Positions 10,884 through 21,900 of a DNA stretch of 64,000 bases are shown here, piece after piece. Position 1 is the stretch's first letter, and the number at the start of each line of letters is the position of its first letter. Both the position numbers and the translations under genes were made by a program. The stretch comes from Notospermus geniculatus (Eukaryota > Nemertea > Pilidiophora > Heteronemertea > Lineidae), in the NCBI GenBank assembly GCA_002633025.1, contig NMRB01000968.1, positions 47,190-111,189 on the forward strand. Direction: 5' to 3'. Under the pieces are notes generated by a model, which was given only the letters and a program-made list of their open reading frames with translations, was not told the DNA's origin and did not search any database.

Positions 10884-11999
10884 TGTGCTCCCGTCAGGTC
10901 CTCTGCATTCCCCTTGACAACTTCACCAACAGATTTTATCTACTGAGCACTTTCCAAGGCCTGAGCAGGATGCAAAATGGCCAGGGATATCACTTTCCAC
11001 TTTATATAAATTAGTGCCGGTACCAGGACCAGTGCACTGATAAGAAGGCCAAGTGGGACAGATGTAAATGAAGGATATTGGCCTAGACATTGTGTGACAA
11101 AAATTGGTTCAAAGTTCTTGAGCGCTTTGTTCATGATAACCTTATTCTTGTCAAGGAAAACCAATAGCCTTTGATGTGAAATTGATTGCAAGTGCTGGTA
11201 CTAGAGTGGGCCTGTTTTCAATCTAAGCACCCTGATATGAAGGACTGTAATACAGTAAGATGCACTTACTGAGAAGTACGTTATCTACATTAGAACAGGT
11301 TCAATTATGAAGACATTATCCATCAACATTTCTGACAACCATGACAAAGCAATACTGGGGATGATGGAACTGTATGATTTTATTACAATGGAATAAAAAG
11401 AAGATTCACACGGAGATGAACATGATTGTGTAAAATCCTATAAAAGACAGTTTTCTTTCTTTTTTTCAATGTAAAATTCAAGAGGTATTGACAAAGCTTT
11501 TCCAACATAACGTCACTTTCATTTTTCAACTCACTGAATGATTTTTTGAACTTTTATAGATAACCACAGTAAAGACTCATAACACTGTCCTCCACAATAC
11601 ATGTGTAAGAAACAGAGCAGTAACTGTAGGCCTGTGTACCAACAAATGTGAAAGGAACAGATGCAGATTCCCAGTAGCAAATGATGTAATTATAGCAAGC
11701 TTCTTGTCACCCTGATTTATCAATTAACATGCCACATCCAGCATGCTACTTGTGGTAATCAGTCAATATCAACCATGCTAAACATGCACACTGACAAACT
11801 TGCAAAAACTCTGAAAGCTGTTCCTCTCAAACTGTCCGGAGCTGCCGATGATAGGACCTCTGGTTTTCTTCTCATTGACATTGTCTCGTGACAGCAACAA
11901 TCGATGATCGAAAAAAAGAGATCTCAGAGAAACTGCTCCACAGCATTGTACCTGGTAGTCAATAAAGTAAAGGAGTCCAACTGCTCAAGATGTTGTGCA

Positions 12000-13110
12000 C
12001 TAATGTGTCACTGGACCAAGTGGCTCTGCCCGTATTTTTGATAAATCAATTGAATTGTCCGCCTCCTCATCTATTTCACCAACCAATGCCCTGAAAGTAA
12101 AAACATCAAAAATCAATCTTTGCAATGAATTGGACTGCAAGTTTTGTCAGGCAAAGGGTACTGGTGAGAAACCAAGTGTCAGGTATGTTACAAACAAAGC
12201 AACCCACTGTGACAATTGTTTCTGGGGTTATTAGAATATATGTGTGAGATTCAAGGGAAGCTCAAGCTCATTCGAAAACGACTATCTGAAGAAGAGAAGT
12301 TCCGGGCTGCATACTTACACATTGTCACCTCGTATGATGTACAGGCCTAACAATACCTGTTCCACTCCTTGAGTAGCGCTGTATACACGTTCATGGCTCT
12401 CATCCAGAATAAGGTTGATGGTTTGGTCAAATCCTTTCAATACCCCCTGCAAGAAAATGATGTAGGCCAGGTATTTCAAAACTATTGAACTGAACACTCG
12501 CTCACTGGCATGACTGATAACACTTTCTTTGTATAGGCCCTATGAATTATGAATCAGACTTGTATTCTGCTCACAACAACAGCAATGTATTCCATGTATG
12601 AATAAGAATACATGTAAGATGCTTTACTGTGAATGTAACAGTAGGGCCTACTTACCACAATAGTTCGGCCGTCAGCAGTGATAATAGCAACATTGCCTGA
12701 GAGATTCTCGTCAAGGAAAGAACACTTTTCTATGATCAATGTGACAAAATAACATGACCTAAAGATCTAGCTAGGCCAAAGAAAGTAAAAGAATTGATCA
12801 CAGATTTATCAATCATGATGGGACGGACATGAATCATGATAGGCCTAGATGGGAAGCCTGGGCCGGGCCCTCCCTTGCTTAGTCCCTACATGGAGGTATA
12901 AAATTATACCTCCATGGTCCCTAGGCCCCCCTGTTAAGCCTCATGAGCCTAGCTAGGCCTACCTCCCCTAGGCAAGGCCTGGTGAATGGCCAATTAAGAA
13001 TGGGCATGATGATGGGTGGTCATGCATGCATGGTGGTGGTGGATGGATGGAAAAGCAGAATCAGATTCAGAAAGGATACGGTTGACGTAAGATTCAAGTG
13101 CTGAAGCCAT
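12000..13110 (-). CDS. LSM8: LSM8, U6 snRNA-associated Sm-like protein
   Basis: Subunit that makes the nuclear LSM2-8 ring. The ring binds the 3' oligo-U tail of U6 snRNA and supports U4/U6 snRNP assembly. Four exons in transcript order: 13080-13110, 12656-12696, 12319-12446 and 12000-12090, with phases 1, 0 and 2 all matching. The product is 96 aa, the same length as vertebrate LSM8. Visible Sm motifs are NVAIITADGRTIVGVLKGFD (Sm1, spanning two junctions) and LYIIRGDNV (Sm2). The middle exon reads FDQTINLILDESHERVYS, nearly unchanged from vertebrates. The start ATG at 13110 (MASALESYVNR) fits the family N-terminus. A head-to-head gene (14127) starts about 1 kb away, so the interval may serve as a shared promoter. 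Confidence 0.95.
12889..12916. repeat. Perfect 12-bp-arm palindrome in LSM8 intron 1
   Basis: CATGGAGGTATA and TATACCTCCATG face each other across AAAT. It is a short cruciform-capable site with no known role. Confidence 0.6.
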
Positions 13111-14126
13111 CTTCCTAGAATCCTAGTCAACAATTAGATTCCTTCAGGTTCAAACGCTGTGTTCACATGTCAGAGTGGTAGCAAATATTTGAAAAGGCCC
13201 CTGGAACATGTGGAATGAAATGATACGAATGGCTGCGGGGTCATGGGGTTGGTTGTGTGTTGAAATCGTACCAGCCACGGCGGATCAGCGGGTGGCACAA
13301 AATTGGCGACTCAATCGGCACAGTTGTGTCAGTACAAAACGACATAACGCCCCAGAACGCGAAGTAATTTAGTAAAGAATACAATGATCTATACGGCAGA
13401 AGTAGGATTGGCAAATTTTCACCCGCAGATATGGCAAAAAGGAGCCAGAATATCACACCACAACTTCAAAAATATTCTTTGTTTTAGCTGCATCCGATAT
13501 GCGCATGCCTAGTTGGAGAAACCAATATGGCAGCGCCCATAAATTTGAGAAACTCACGAAAATAAGGTGCTGTTATCTCAGAAATTTCGGTCAGAGAGAG
13601 TATAACACCGATACCAGAGGGTAAGATAAAAGGGTGGCATTTTACAATAACAGAGATAGACATGCATGATGCAACAACGTTGAACTTCTGTCGTTAATTA
13701 CCTGCGAGTCGTGTTTCTGGCGATATGCTCCGGTAGAACGTTGTGGTCGTCGCGTGGATTTGTGTGATGTGCTGATTTCCGCGTCTGCCGGGGAGCGGCA
13801 GATGCTGCGGCGGACTAGAATCCAGGATCTGTTTTGTTTTCATTCCGATTGGAACAACTCGTCACAGAGGGCAGATTCGATATTGTTACTTTTTGGGCAC
13901 AGCCTATCAAGTTTGTAAAGTTTGTACAAGGATATACCGGTAGGCCTACCTGTAATGTTTGTAAGAGGAAGTGAATGAACAAGGAAGTGGCGAAACTTCC
14001 TGTCTTTCACTCTGACAGCACTCAGCTGATATAATTGTTCGAGGTTGTGGTAGCAGTTTACCTGAAGGTCTGACGTCCTAAAATTGTTCCAGAGGCTTTG
14101 CGCTGAATAGCTACTTTGATTCGATA
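13111..14126. promoter_or_regulatory. Divergent intergenic region between LSM8 and HAD-like gene
   Basis: About 1 kb separates two head-to-head gene starts, so it should hold both promoters and the HAD-like gene's 5' UTR. I see no clear TATA box or named site. A short ATGGCAGCGCCC stretch at about 13529 looks like a start codon but closes within 12 codons. Confidence 0.4.
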
Positions 14127-14672
14127 ATGAAATTTCTGTGCGTTCATTTCAGGTTGGTTAACGCAGACGAGATGGAGACACCGTCGGCAGATCAGTACAA
14201 AGCAATTTCTCAAATTGATGACGCTCTCATCGAGGACGGTTCATTTGTGGTCTTCGACTGGGACAACACTCTCAAACTGTACGACAAGCAAGAAAGGCAG
14301 CTCTCCAGCCGAGTGTCCAGAGATTTTCTCCAACACTTAAAAAACGACCGTGGTTGCCGACTTTTCATCATCAGCGCCATCAGACCATCGGCAATTAACT
14401 TGTCCACAATTTTGTCAGAGGTTGAAAAACTCGGACTTGCAGACATCTTCATGATTGAAAGTGACAAATCCAAAAATGTTGTAAAGCCCAATGAGTATGC
14501 ATTGAGTGGCAATGTTATCATTTGTGGTTATGATAAAGCAGAGACTTTCCTCAGACTCACTGGCTTTGACGCTTCAAAAGGGGACAAAGTGCAGTTCTTT
14601 GATGATGAGGCCGTTAACATCTCGAATTTCCAAGCTATTGTGCCTTCCAGCAAGTGTTATTGGATACAGTAA
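14127..14672 (+). CDS. HAD-like superfamily protein (small, unrecognised subfamily)
   Basis: A 181-aa reading frame, or 166 aa if it starts at the second ATG (14172). An AG acceptor-like TTTCAG lies between the two ATGs, so the upstream part may be an intron and the second start correct. HAD-type motifs are visible. FVVFDWDNTL provides the nucleophile Asp and the Asp two residues later (D-x-D). RLFIISAIRPS could supply the motif II Ser/Thr. FFDDEAVNI near residue 155 gives the paired acidic residues of motif IV. The family covers phosphatases and related enzymes with an aspartyl-phosphate intermediate; substrate is unknown. No large cap domain fits in this length, so it would act on a big substrate or be a minimal HAD. 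The frame runs in one exon to TAA. Confidence 0.7.
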   Translation: MKFLCVHFRLVNADEMETPSADQYKAISQIDDALIEDGSFVVFDWDNTLKLYDKQERQLSSRVSRDFLQHLKNDRGCRLFIISAIRPSAINLSTILSEVEKLGLADIFMIESDKSKNVVKPNEYALSGNVIICGYDKAETFLRLTGFDASKGDKVQFFDDEAVNISNFQAIVPSSKCYWIQ

Positions 14673-15947
14673 AATAGAATGAATACCATTTAGATTTGGA
14701 GAAATTGACATATTTCATCATTGTCATTGCTGTTTAGCATCAATTCAATGGGACCAATGCTTTTTGGTGCGGAAACTTGACCTCAAAATAGGCTGTGTAC
14801 TCATCATAATTGCTCTGGAAGTTTCCTCATGACCTTCACCGTTGTCCGTACGTTTCCTGTTGTTCAGTTTCTAAAACCAACTTTTCAGATACGGGTATTG
14901 TATTCCATCAGGAGGAGATAATCTCCTCTTGATTCCATTTGATTGCTTCATTTGTCAGTACAAAGAACTGCATCTAAGACAGATGTCACAGATATTTCAT
15001 CTCATGAATATCACTGACAGTGAGAGTACCTCTTTGAAATGTAGGCCTACATGATTGTTCTTTGAAATTTGTATCATGAAATACACGTATAAATATTTTT
15101 GCAACTCGTCCGGTCAACTCTGTTCAAAAAGCAGTTTTCCTTGCCAAAGATTCTTCTGAGAATTGTCTTGCTTCATGCCATTACCGACCACCGCACACTT
15201 GACAATATGATGGGAGCCCTACCAATATATTGCTTGTGCGAACGAATACGAAAAGTTACCAATGTGTGCTGAGGTAGACAGAAGACTCGATGAACGAGCA
15301 TTCCGGGCTGAAGCCCATTCGGAACTTCGACACACCGGCTGCTGCAAAATTTCTATTTCCTCTTCTATAAAACATTCCGTCTGAGAGGAAATGATATCGA
15401 TTAGAGAGCATGTTGCAAACAAATTGGCCTACATTTCACCGACCTGTTAACATGCACTTGGAGCTACAATTTCGGCTACAATTGCTTCCAACAAGCAGCC
15501 GAATAATATATCAATACAATTTTCAACATTCCGCACAATGTACTGATAATCCACCTGAACGTTCCTCCGAATGTTGCAGGTGTTGTGCAGTGATTGCACC
15601 TTTCACCTTGGTCCCCATGGTGAATCAGACTCAGTCTCTCCCATCAAAACAGACTTTACCTCTCATTTACGTGAGCTGTTAAGAACGCTCCACAACAACA
15701 ACTTGGTCTAGAAGCTATATTGTTCCACGAGTGGTTCGTTAGGATGCAAAGCCTACTGCTGAGGAACGCGGTAGTGCCGGCAGCGGAGCCTGTTCCCATC
15801 AATAATATAAGGATACTTCGGTGAAGAACACAAAGGCTGCGGAAGATCCGACTGTGGGCACTTGGCGTTACTTAATCTTTGGATAATCCTTTCTGAAAAT
15901 ATTGGATCAACACCGAGTTGCACCCCGCGTGATTCGGCTCTGACGAA
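14673..15947. other. Intergenic, no gene recognised
   Basis: Sequence between the HAD-like stop and the M13 start. It contains one GTAGGCCTAC palindrome at 15041-15050. I saw no exon with family resemblance. Confidence 0.4.
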
Positions 15948-18900
15948 ATGAGCAAGGGCCCTCGCATTGGTGTCAAAGTCGGCTTCCTTCTCCTTTTTGT
16001 GGTGGTCGTCACCTTAGGAGTGGTAGTGCTGGTACTGAGCACCCTTCTAGGGGAAAGGCTTCAACCAAAGGTCGAAAGAAACGTAATTTGCTTGACATCG
16101 CATTGCCTACGTGTGGCCTCGCGGATTAAAAAGAGTTTGAATGAATCTGTCAACCCGTGCGTAAATTTCTACGACTTCGCCTGCGGTGGTTACACGCAGG
16201 ATGCCAACATTCCTGTCGAACTGCCCGACTTGTTGGCCTCCATCGGATACTGGAGGAAGGAGAAAGCAAGGCAGCTGCTGGAGTTACCAATAAGGAGGGA
16301 TATACCGTCATCCGCGGAGAGGAAACTGAAGGATTTTTACCATTCCTGCCTCAAAGATGATTATTCCGATGAAGATCGCATGGCTGCCGCGAGGCGCTTG
16401 CTTTCCAAACTGGGAGGCTGGAGCAATCCTCCCGAACAAATCGGTAGGTATTGCTTTGAGTCAGGACTTACTCTCTTGATGAATGATTTGAATGATGAAA
16501 ATACAATAAACACTACCTGTACGTTTTGTAAGTCGTGTAATAAGTACCTTGTAGGTTTCAATATGCGAATTCTTGAAGATACAATTTTTCATGTGATGCA
16601 GGAACTATGAGAGACATCTGGCTGTTCTGTAGTTCAATTTCATCTGGATGTTGTTGGCAACCAGTTGAATGTGAGAACGAACTCCTACGATACCAGGAAA
16701 ACGGTGTATTTCCAGCATCACCGCAAATCACTTTGAAGTAGGCCTACTCGATGGAGATGTATATACATTGCTACAGCGGTTGCTGGCATTAGTACCTTTG
16801 TTTTCCCCTTAAAAACCCATAACTTACAGGTTCGGTGTCAACTTCACACTTGTAGATACTCATCAAACGTGGAATGCTACTTTTGTTGTATCGCTATACC
16901 GGTAGTGCAGAATCTTAAAGCAGCAGTTGAACTGCAACCGTCATCAAACCAAAGTTGGTAGACAAGTTAGACGTACAGAAACTTTTGTGAACTAAAGTCC
17001 ACTGCTAGGGCAAATATCAGTTTGAAAGGCGAAATGATGGGTCGTTTCGTGCTGGGCCTTTAAACAAATTATCGTTGATCGTTGATTGAGAGAAAGAAAG
17101 GTCGGCAACATTATGAAATTCAGACTCATAATGATGTCAATTTCAGATTTTACAGATTGGTCTCCGGGCAGATGGGACTTCTACAACTCAATGCTCATCG
17201 CTTACAGAGATTTACAGACCTCACCCTTCTTCAGAGTGTATGTTGATATAGAAAACAAGAATGGAACTATGGGCGCTTTTTTAATGGTACGTACCGTACC
17301 TTCATCGAGACAAAGGCAGCAACTAGCTGCAAAATTTAAAGATGTAACGCATTTTCTCATCTTTGGACCTAATATTCGTTCGGCTAAAATGTTTCATTAG
17401 GGAGTTTTCGCAAAGCCCCCGAAACGCCAACGCGAACGCCAAACCCATTGTTCGATGCCACGAAGAGAGCACCGAACAAAAGGACAGACGTTCGCGTTGG
17501 CGTTTCGGGGGCTTTGCGAAAACTCTATATTTTATGATATTACCCCGTATCAACCACGTCTGTCCAATGTTACAGGTAGAAGGTTTGGATCTTTTCGAAT
17601 GCCAACCAACGAACGAACGGTCTCGGACGTTCGCCCGCAAGTTGGCGCTTGCCTTCAATAAGCAAAGCGACACGTCTAGCTTTGTTTTGGGGGCAACGAA
17701 AATTTACGACAAAGTTTGTAAGGTAAGGGGAACGGGCAGATTTCCATGCTGATGTCCACCAACCATGCCGAAAGTTTTTCGCATTGCTGCTTAAAAACTC
17801 GCCAAGATACCATATTAAGTGGAAGATAAAGATGCTTACAGGGAAAATGAATGTTGTTTGAAGATGTTGGAATGGGAAAACATCCAGTGGACATGTTGTA
17901 GAATCCAGGACAATGCTCGCCTTTCAACTTCAGGAACCCTTATCACTGTTGCAGTGACATCATTTCTTATTAGTGCTCTTCATTATCAGGCAACGACGAA
18001 ATGGCAGGACCCAATCTGGACCAAAGTAACGGTAAAGGAATTTGCCAACCGCTTCCCAAACTCGGTACGTTCCCAAACACCCCTTTGGATTCGGTAGCAG
18101 AACAGAGAGATGCACCCAACGTTCAATTCCTGCACACCCATCCAAAGCTTGTGTGTCAAGAAATGTTATCCCTATTATGAGTACATCTTGGAAGATGATC
18201 GTATTGGATACACCAGACCGATCAACTTCTTGCAATGAATGCCTATCAAAATGTTGCTTTGGTGGAAAGGAATGCGTTATGTCAAATATTTGGCGAGATT
18301 TATTGCTGTATCGGCGTTGGAGCATGGTGCTACCTCTCGGGACTAATAACATACAGCATCAGGATGCCAATAATACCTGCATTAGGTTGCCAAAAAGGAA
18401 AGATTGTCGAGTGAGAGTGTCGGTAAAAAGCGAGTTGGAAACTTCAGATCAGCAAAGGATTCTAATGAGCGATGAGTTGGTCGTAAAGAAAAAAGTCAGT
18501 TTCAGTATTAATTTGACTGCATTTGCATCTAATATTAAGCGCCCAATGAAGATTCCATTTCACTTTCAGATTCCTTGGGCAAAATTATTCAAAGATATCT
18601 TCAAAGTATCTGAAGGCACAGTTATAAAGTATAATGCAGCCGACTCGGAAAAACTGCTTTCTTTGAATAACATCGGCGGGATGGATGCACGGTAAGTTGG
18701 CCTATCACACATTCTTGATCATCTCACCCTTGCGAAGCTCTCAAATCTGTTTGGCGAACACTTCGTCAAGTGTCCGCTATCTCACCAGCCATGACTACTC
18801 TCCGAATCAAAGTGATGTATTCTTTTGGAACAGCTAATAACAGTTCGTATATACGAATAACATAGATTTGCTCGTACGTTCTCAAGAGTGCTGATATCCC

Positions 18901-21900
18901 CATCAGCATATTATGTGCCGTTGAGCATACTTAGAAAACAATTTCCGTCAAATCCTTTACTATTAATAGTACGGCATTTATGGCCAATCATGCTTTATTG
19001 ATATATCACAAAGTCATATTGCTGCTTTGTGTTCTGGCTCAAACTTTGACCTGGAATATTGCTTCACAATTACTTTCATAAAAGATTGTAAGTTAAAAGA
19101 AATAGCGAGGGCGTTTATCAGTAATTTTCGTAATAAGACTACGGTAGTTGTAGGGTTCAAGAAATCAAAGATTAAAAGCAGGTTGTAAATCACCGTGACG
19201 GCTGATATGGTAAAGAAACTACCCTTTTCAGGAAGACGAAATACCAACGATTTCATAAAATGGTGTCTTCAAGGGTTCTGGGTGCACCAACTGATCCTTT
19301 CTTGACGAAAAAGGAGAGGCAAAAACACAATTTTTGCACACGCTCTTAATTCTCCTTATCGTTTCAAATACGCAATGACGAACGCGAAATAGGTCGACTG
19401 TGGAGTCATTTTAGGGTATCGGAGTGCAGTTTATTTTGTTTTATCAGGATAATGTGTGTCGCAGTCAGTCAGGCCAGATGTCAAGCTAATTAAAGATTAA
19501 AAGCAGGTTGTAAATCACCATGACGGCTGATGCGGCAAAGAAACGACCATTTTCAGGAAGAGGAAATGTCAATGTTTTCATAAAATGGTGTCTTCAAGGG
19601 TTCTGTGTATGCCAACTGATCGTTTCTTGACAAAAAAGGAGAGGCATCATTCGCAATCTTTGCACACGCTTTTCTCATTATCGTTTCAAATACGCAATGA
19701 CGAACGCGTAAACAACGATGGAGACATATTAGGATATCGGTGTGCATTTTATTTTGTTTTATGGTCAGCAATGATGTGCGTCGCAATCAGTGATGAGAAA
19801 AGGCCAGGTGTGATGAGCTACTTAATAAAAGCAAGTTGTAAATCACCATGACGGCTGATATGGTAAAGAAACTACCATTTTCAAGAAGGGGAAATATTAA
19901 TGTTTTCATAAAATGGTGTCTTCAAGGGTTCTGGATACACCAACTGGTCCTTTCTTGACGAAAAAGGAGAGGCAACATTCACAATATTTTCCACGCGTAA
20001 GAAATACATGTATTTGGTGGATCCGTATAAAGCTACCGCTTACGGCCCCTGAAATCGGCTAGTTACGGGAGTTTACTGAATAAGGACTCCTCTCAAGTCT
20101 CCAAGAACATGCCAACGATAGGTGAATGGATACATCTCTCATTGCAGGTCTTTGCGGGATTATGTAGCGATTCGTTTCCTGGTGAAGTATATGGCTGCCA
20201 TGCCAAAGCAGTTGCAAGAAATATTCATGGAATATAGTGGCGGGGGTACGTATACACATTTTCTCATGTTCCTGAGAATTCCAGGAGCATTACTTTGATA
20301 ATTTTCAAATTACTGGCCTTACTTTCAACATGCATTGAGCTGGTTTTCTTTTTGGTCTTACAGAGTGGACAAAAGAAGAAAGAACGTGGGACGCCTGTCT
20401 GGAAATTCATCACAACAAGATATTCTCTCTTGCTCTTCTGGCAGAGCTGGACAGAGTCAACAAGTACCCTTCAACGAGCGATGAGCAGGTACTGATCACT
20501 TTAAAAAGCCCTGGCAAGCAAGTTTATGGTCGCACAAATTGCCAAAAGTGCGGTGGCCAGAAATGGTCGGAATACAGAGTGTTGGCAAGATGGGTTACAC
20601 CTTCAGTGTAAGGTGGAACTAATGTCTGCTCGACAATGCCTGTAATGATATCATAGAACAACAGAAAGCAGAGGGGGTCTAATTGGCCATCAAAGCATCA
20701 ATTAAAACATTATGTATAAGCTGCCCATTGAGTGAATACTTTCTAAAAGCTTTTTCGCCATTGAAACCTTCTTGCTTTCTAGTGGCAATGGTTCATCAGA
20801 CAACAATACGACGTTGCTTTCCTCTCATTTTCAGTTATACATCATTGAAAAGAATGTTCGAAAAGCTGCTTTGGAACGTACGGGAACCTTGGACTGGTTA
20901 CCTCAAGACATGAAAGACTATACTACCCGTCTGGTTAGTAAACTCACACGCTTTTTTGTTCCGTCTCTTATTTCTGAGGCGTAGGTGAGACGAAGAAGCA
21001 CCTATTGATTTCCTGCAAGCAGTTGCTTCCTCATGGAAGCTCTTGGCTGTGAACTTAGTTTGAGTCATCGGTACAGGTTAAAAGCAGCTTTCTCTTTCGT
21101 TGATTTATTCGACAATAGTCGTGGTTGGTGTCGGCAATGATTGGAATACGTTTCTTCCTGTTTGGTCAGTGCATTTCACCTCCGTATGGGAGTGAGAATA
21201 CGATACTTTCGCACTCTTAGCGAACTCTGGTCAGGAGTAAGTAAATTACAAACGGGTTATGCGTCTCAGCCACCCACGATATCCATAATCTAGAAAACGT
21301 ACCTTCTCGTCAGGGTATCAGAGCGGGTTTTAATGTTGTTTTAATTACATTATAGGTAGAAAACAAACTGGTACTAATGGCAGGACCACCTTGGGTGTTA
21401 GTGGAAAGGAAACTAGATGAATTTTACGAAAGGGTAACGATTTTCAATTCTTTTTTATCTTAAAACTGAGATGACAGTAAATGCGATGTTGTTTTCCTCT
21501 GTCGATAAGAAAGTCTGTTGCTTTTATGGTGTTGTCAAAGAAAATACAGAACATTACTTTAATGCTTCTCCCTTCCTTTCTTCCAAACCCATACCATCGA
21601 CGAATGCTTTTTCGTGACCTAAGTCATCATTCATTTTCCAGTTAACGATATCACGAAACCAGACCTACCTAGAGAACAGCGTCAACTTGAATGCCTTCTC
21701 TGGCTTGATATCAGTTGAGCGTCTCACCCGTCATTCTGGTGTCGACTACTTCATTTACACGTGGTACGATGATTGGACAATAGACAAGTAGGAACATGCG
21801 CAGTACAGTGCATGACGTCATTCATCATCAACGACTGCCATGCTTTTTGCACCATCAAATCAGATAATTTGAGCATCTTCCATAATTTGTTATTCAAACA

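Larger units (their letters stand above)
8486..11925. repeat. Tandem segmental duplication, unit B
   Basis: Second, shorter unit of the direct duplication (see unit A). It ends near TGATCGAAAAAAAGAGATCTC at about 11906, beyond which LSM8 begins. Differences from unit A are point changes, small indels, the loss or absence of the 132-bp coding repeat, and one private element at 9295-9573. Confidence 0.88.
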
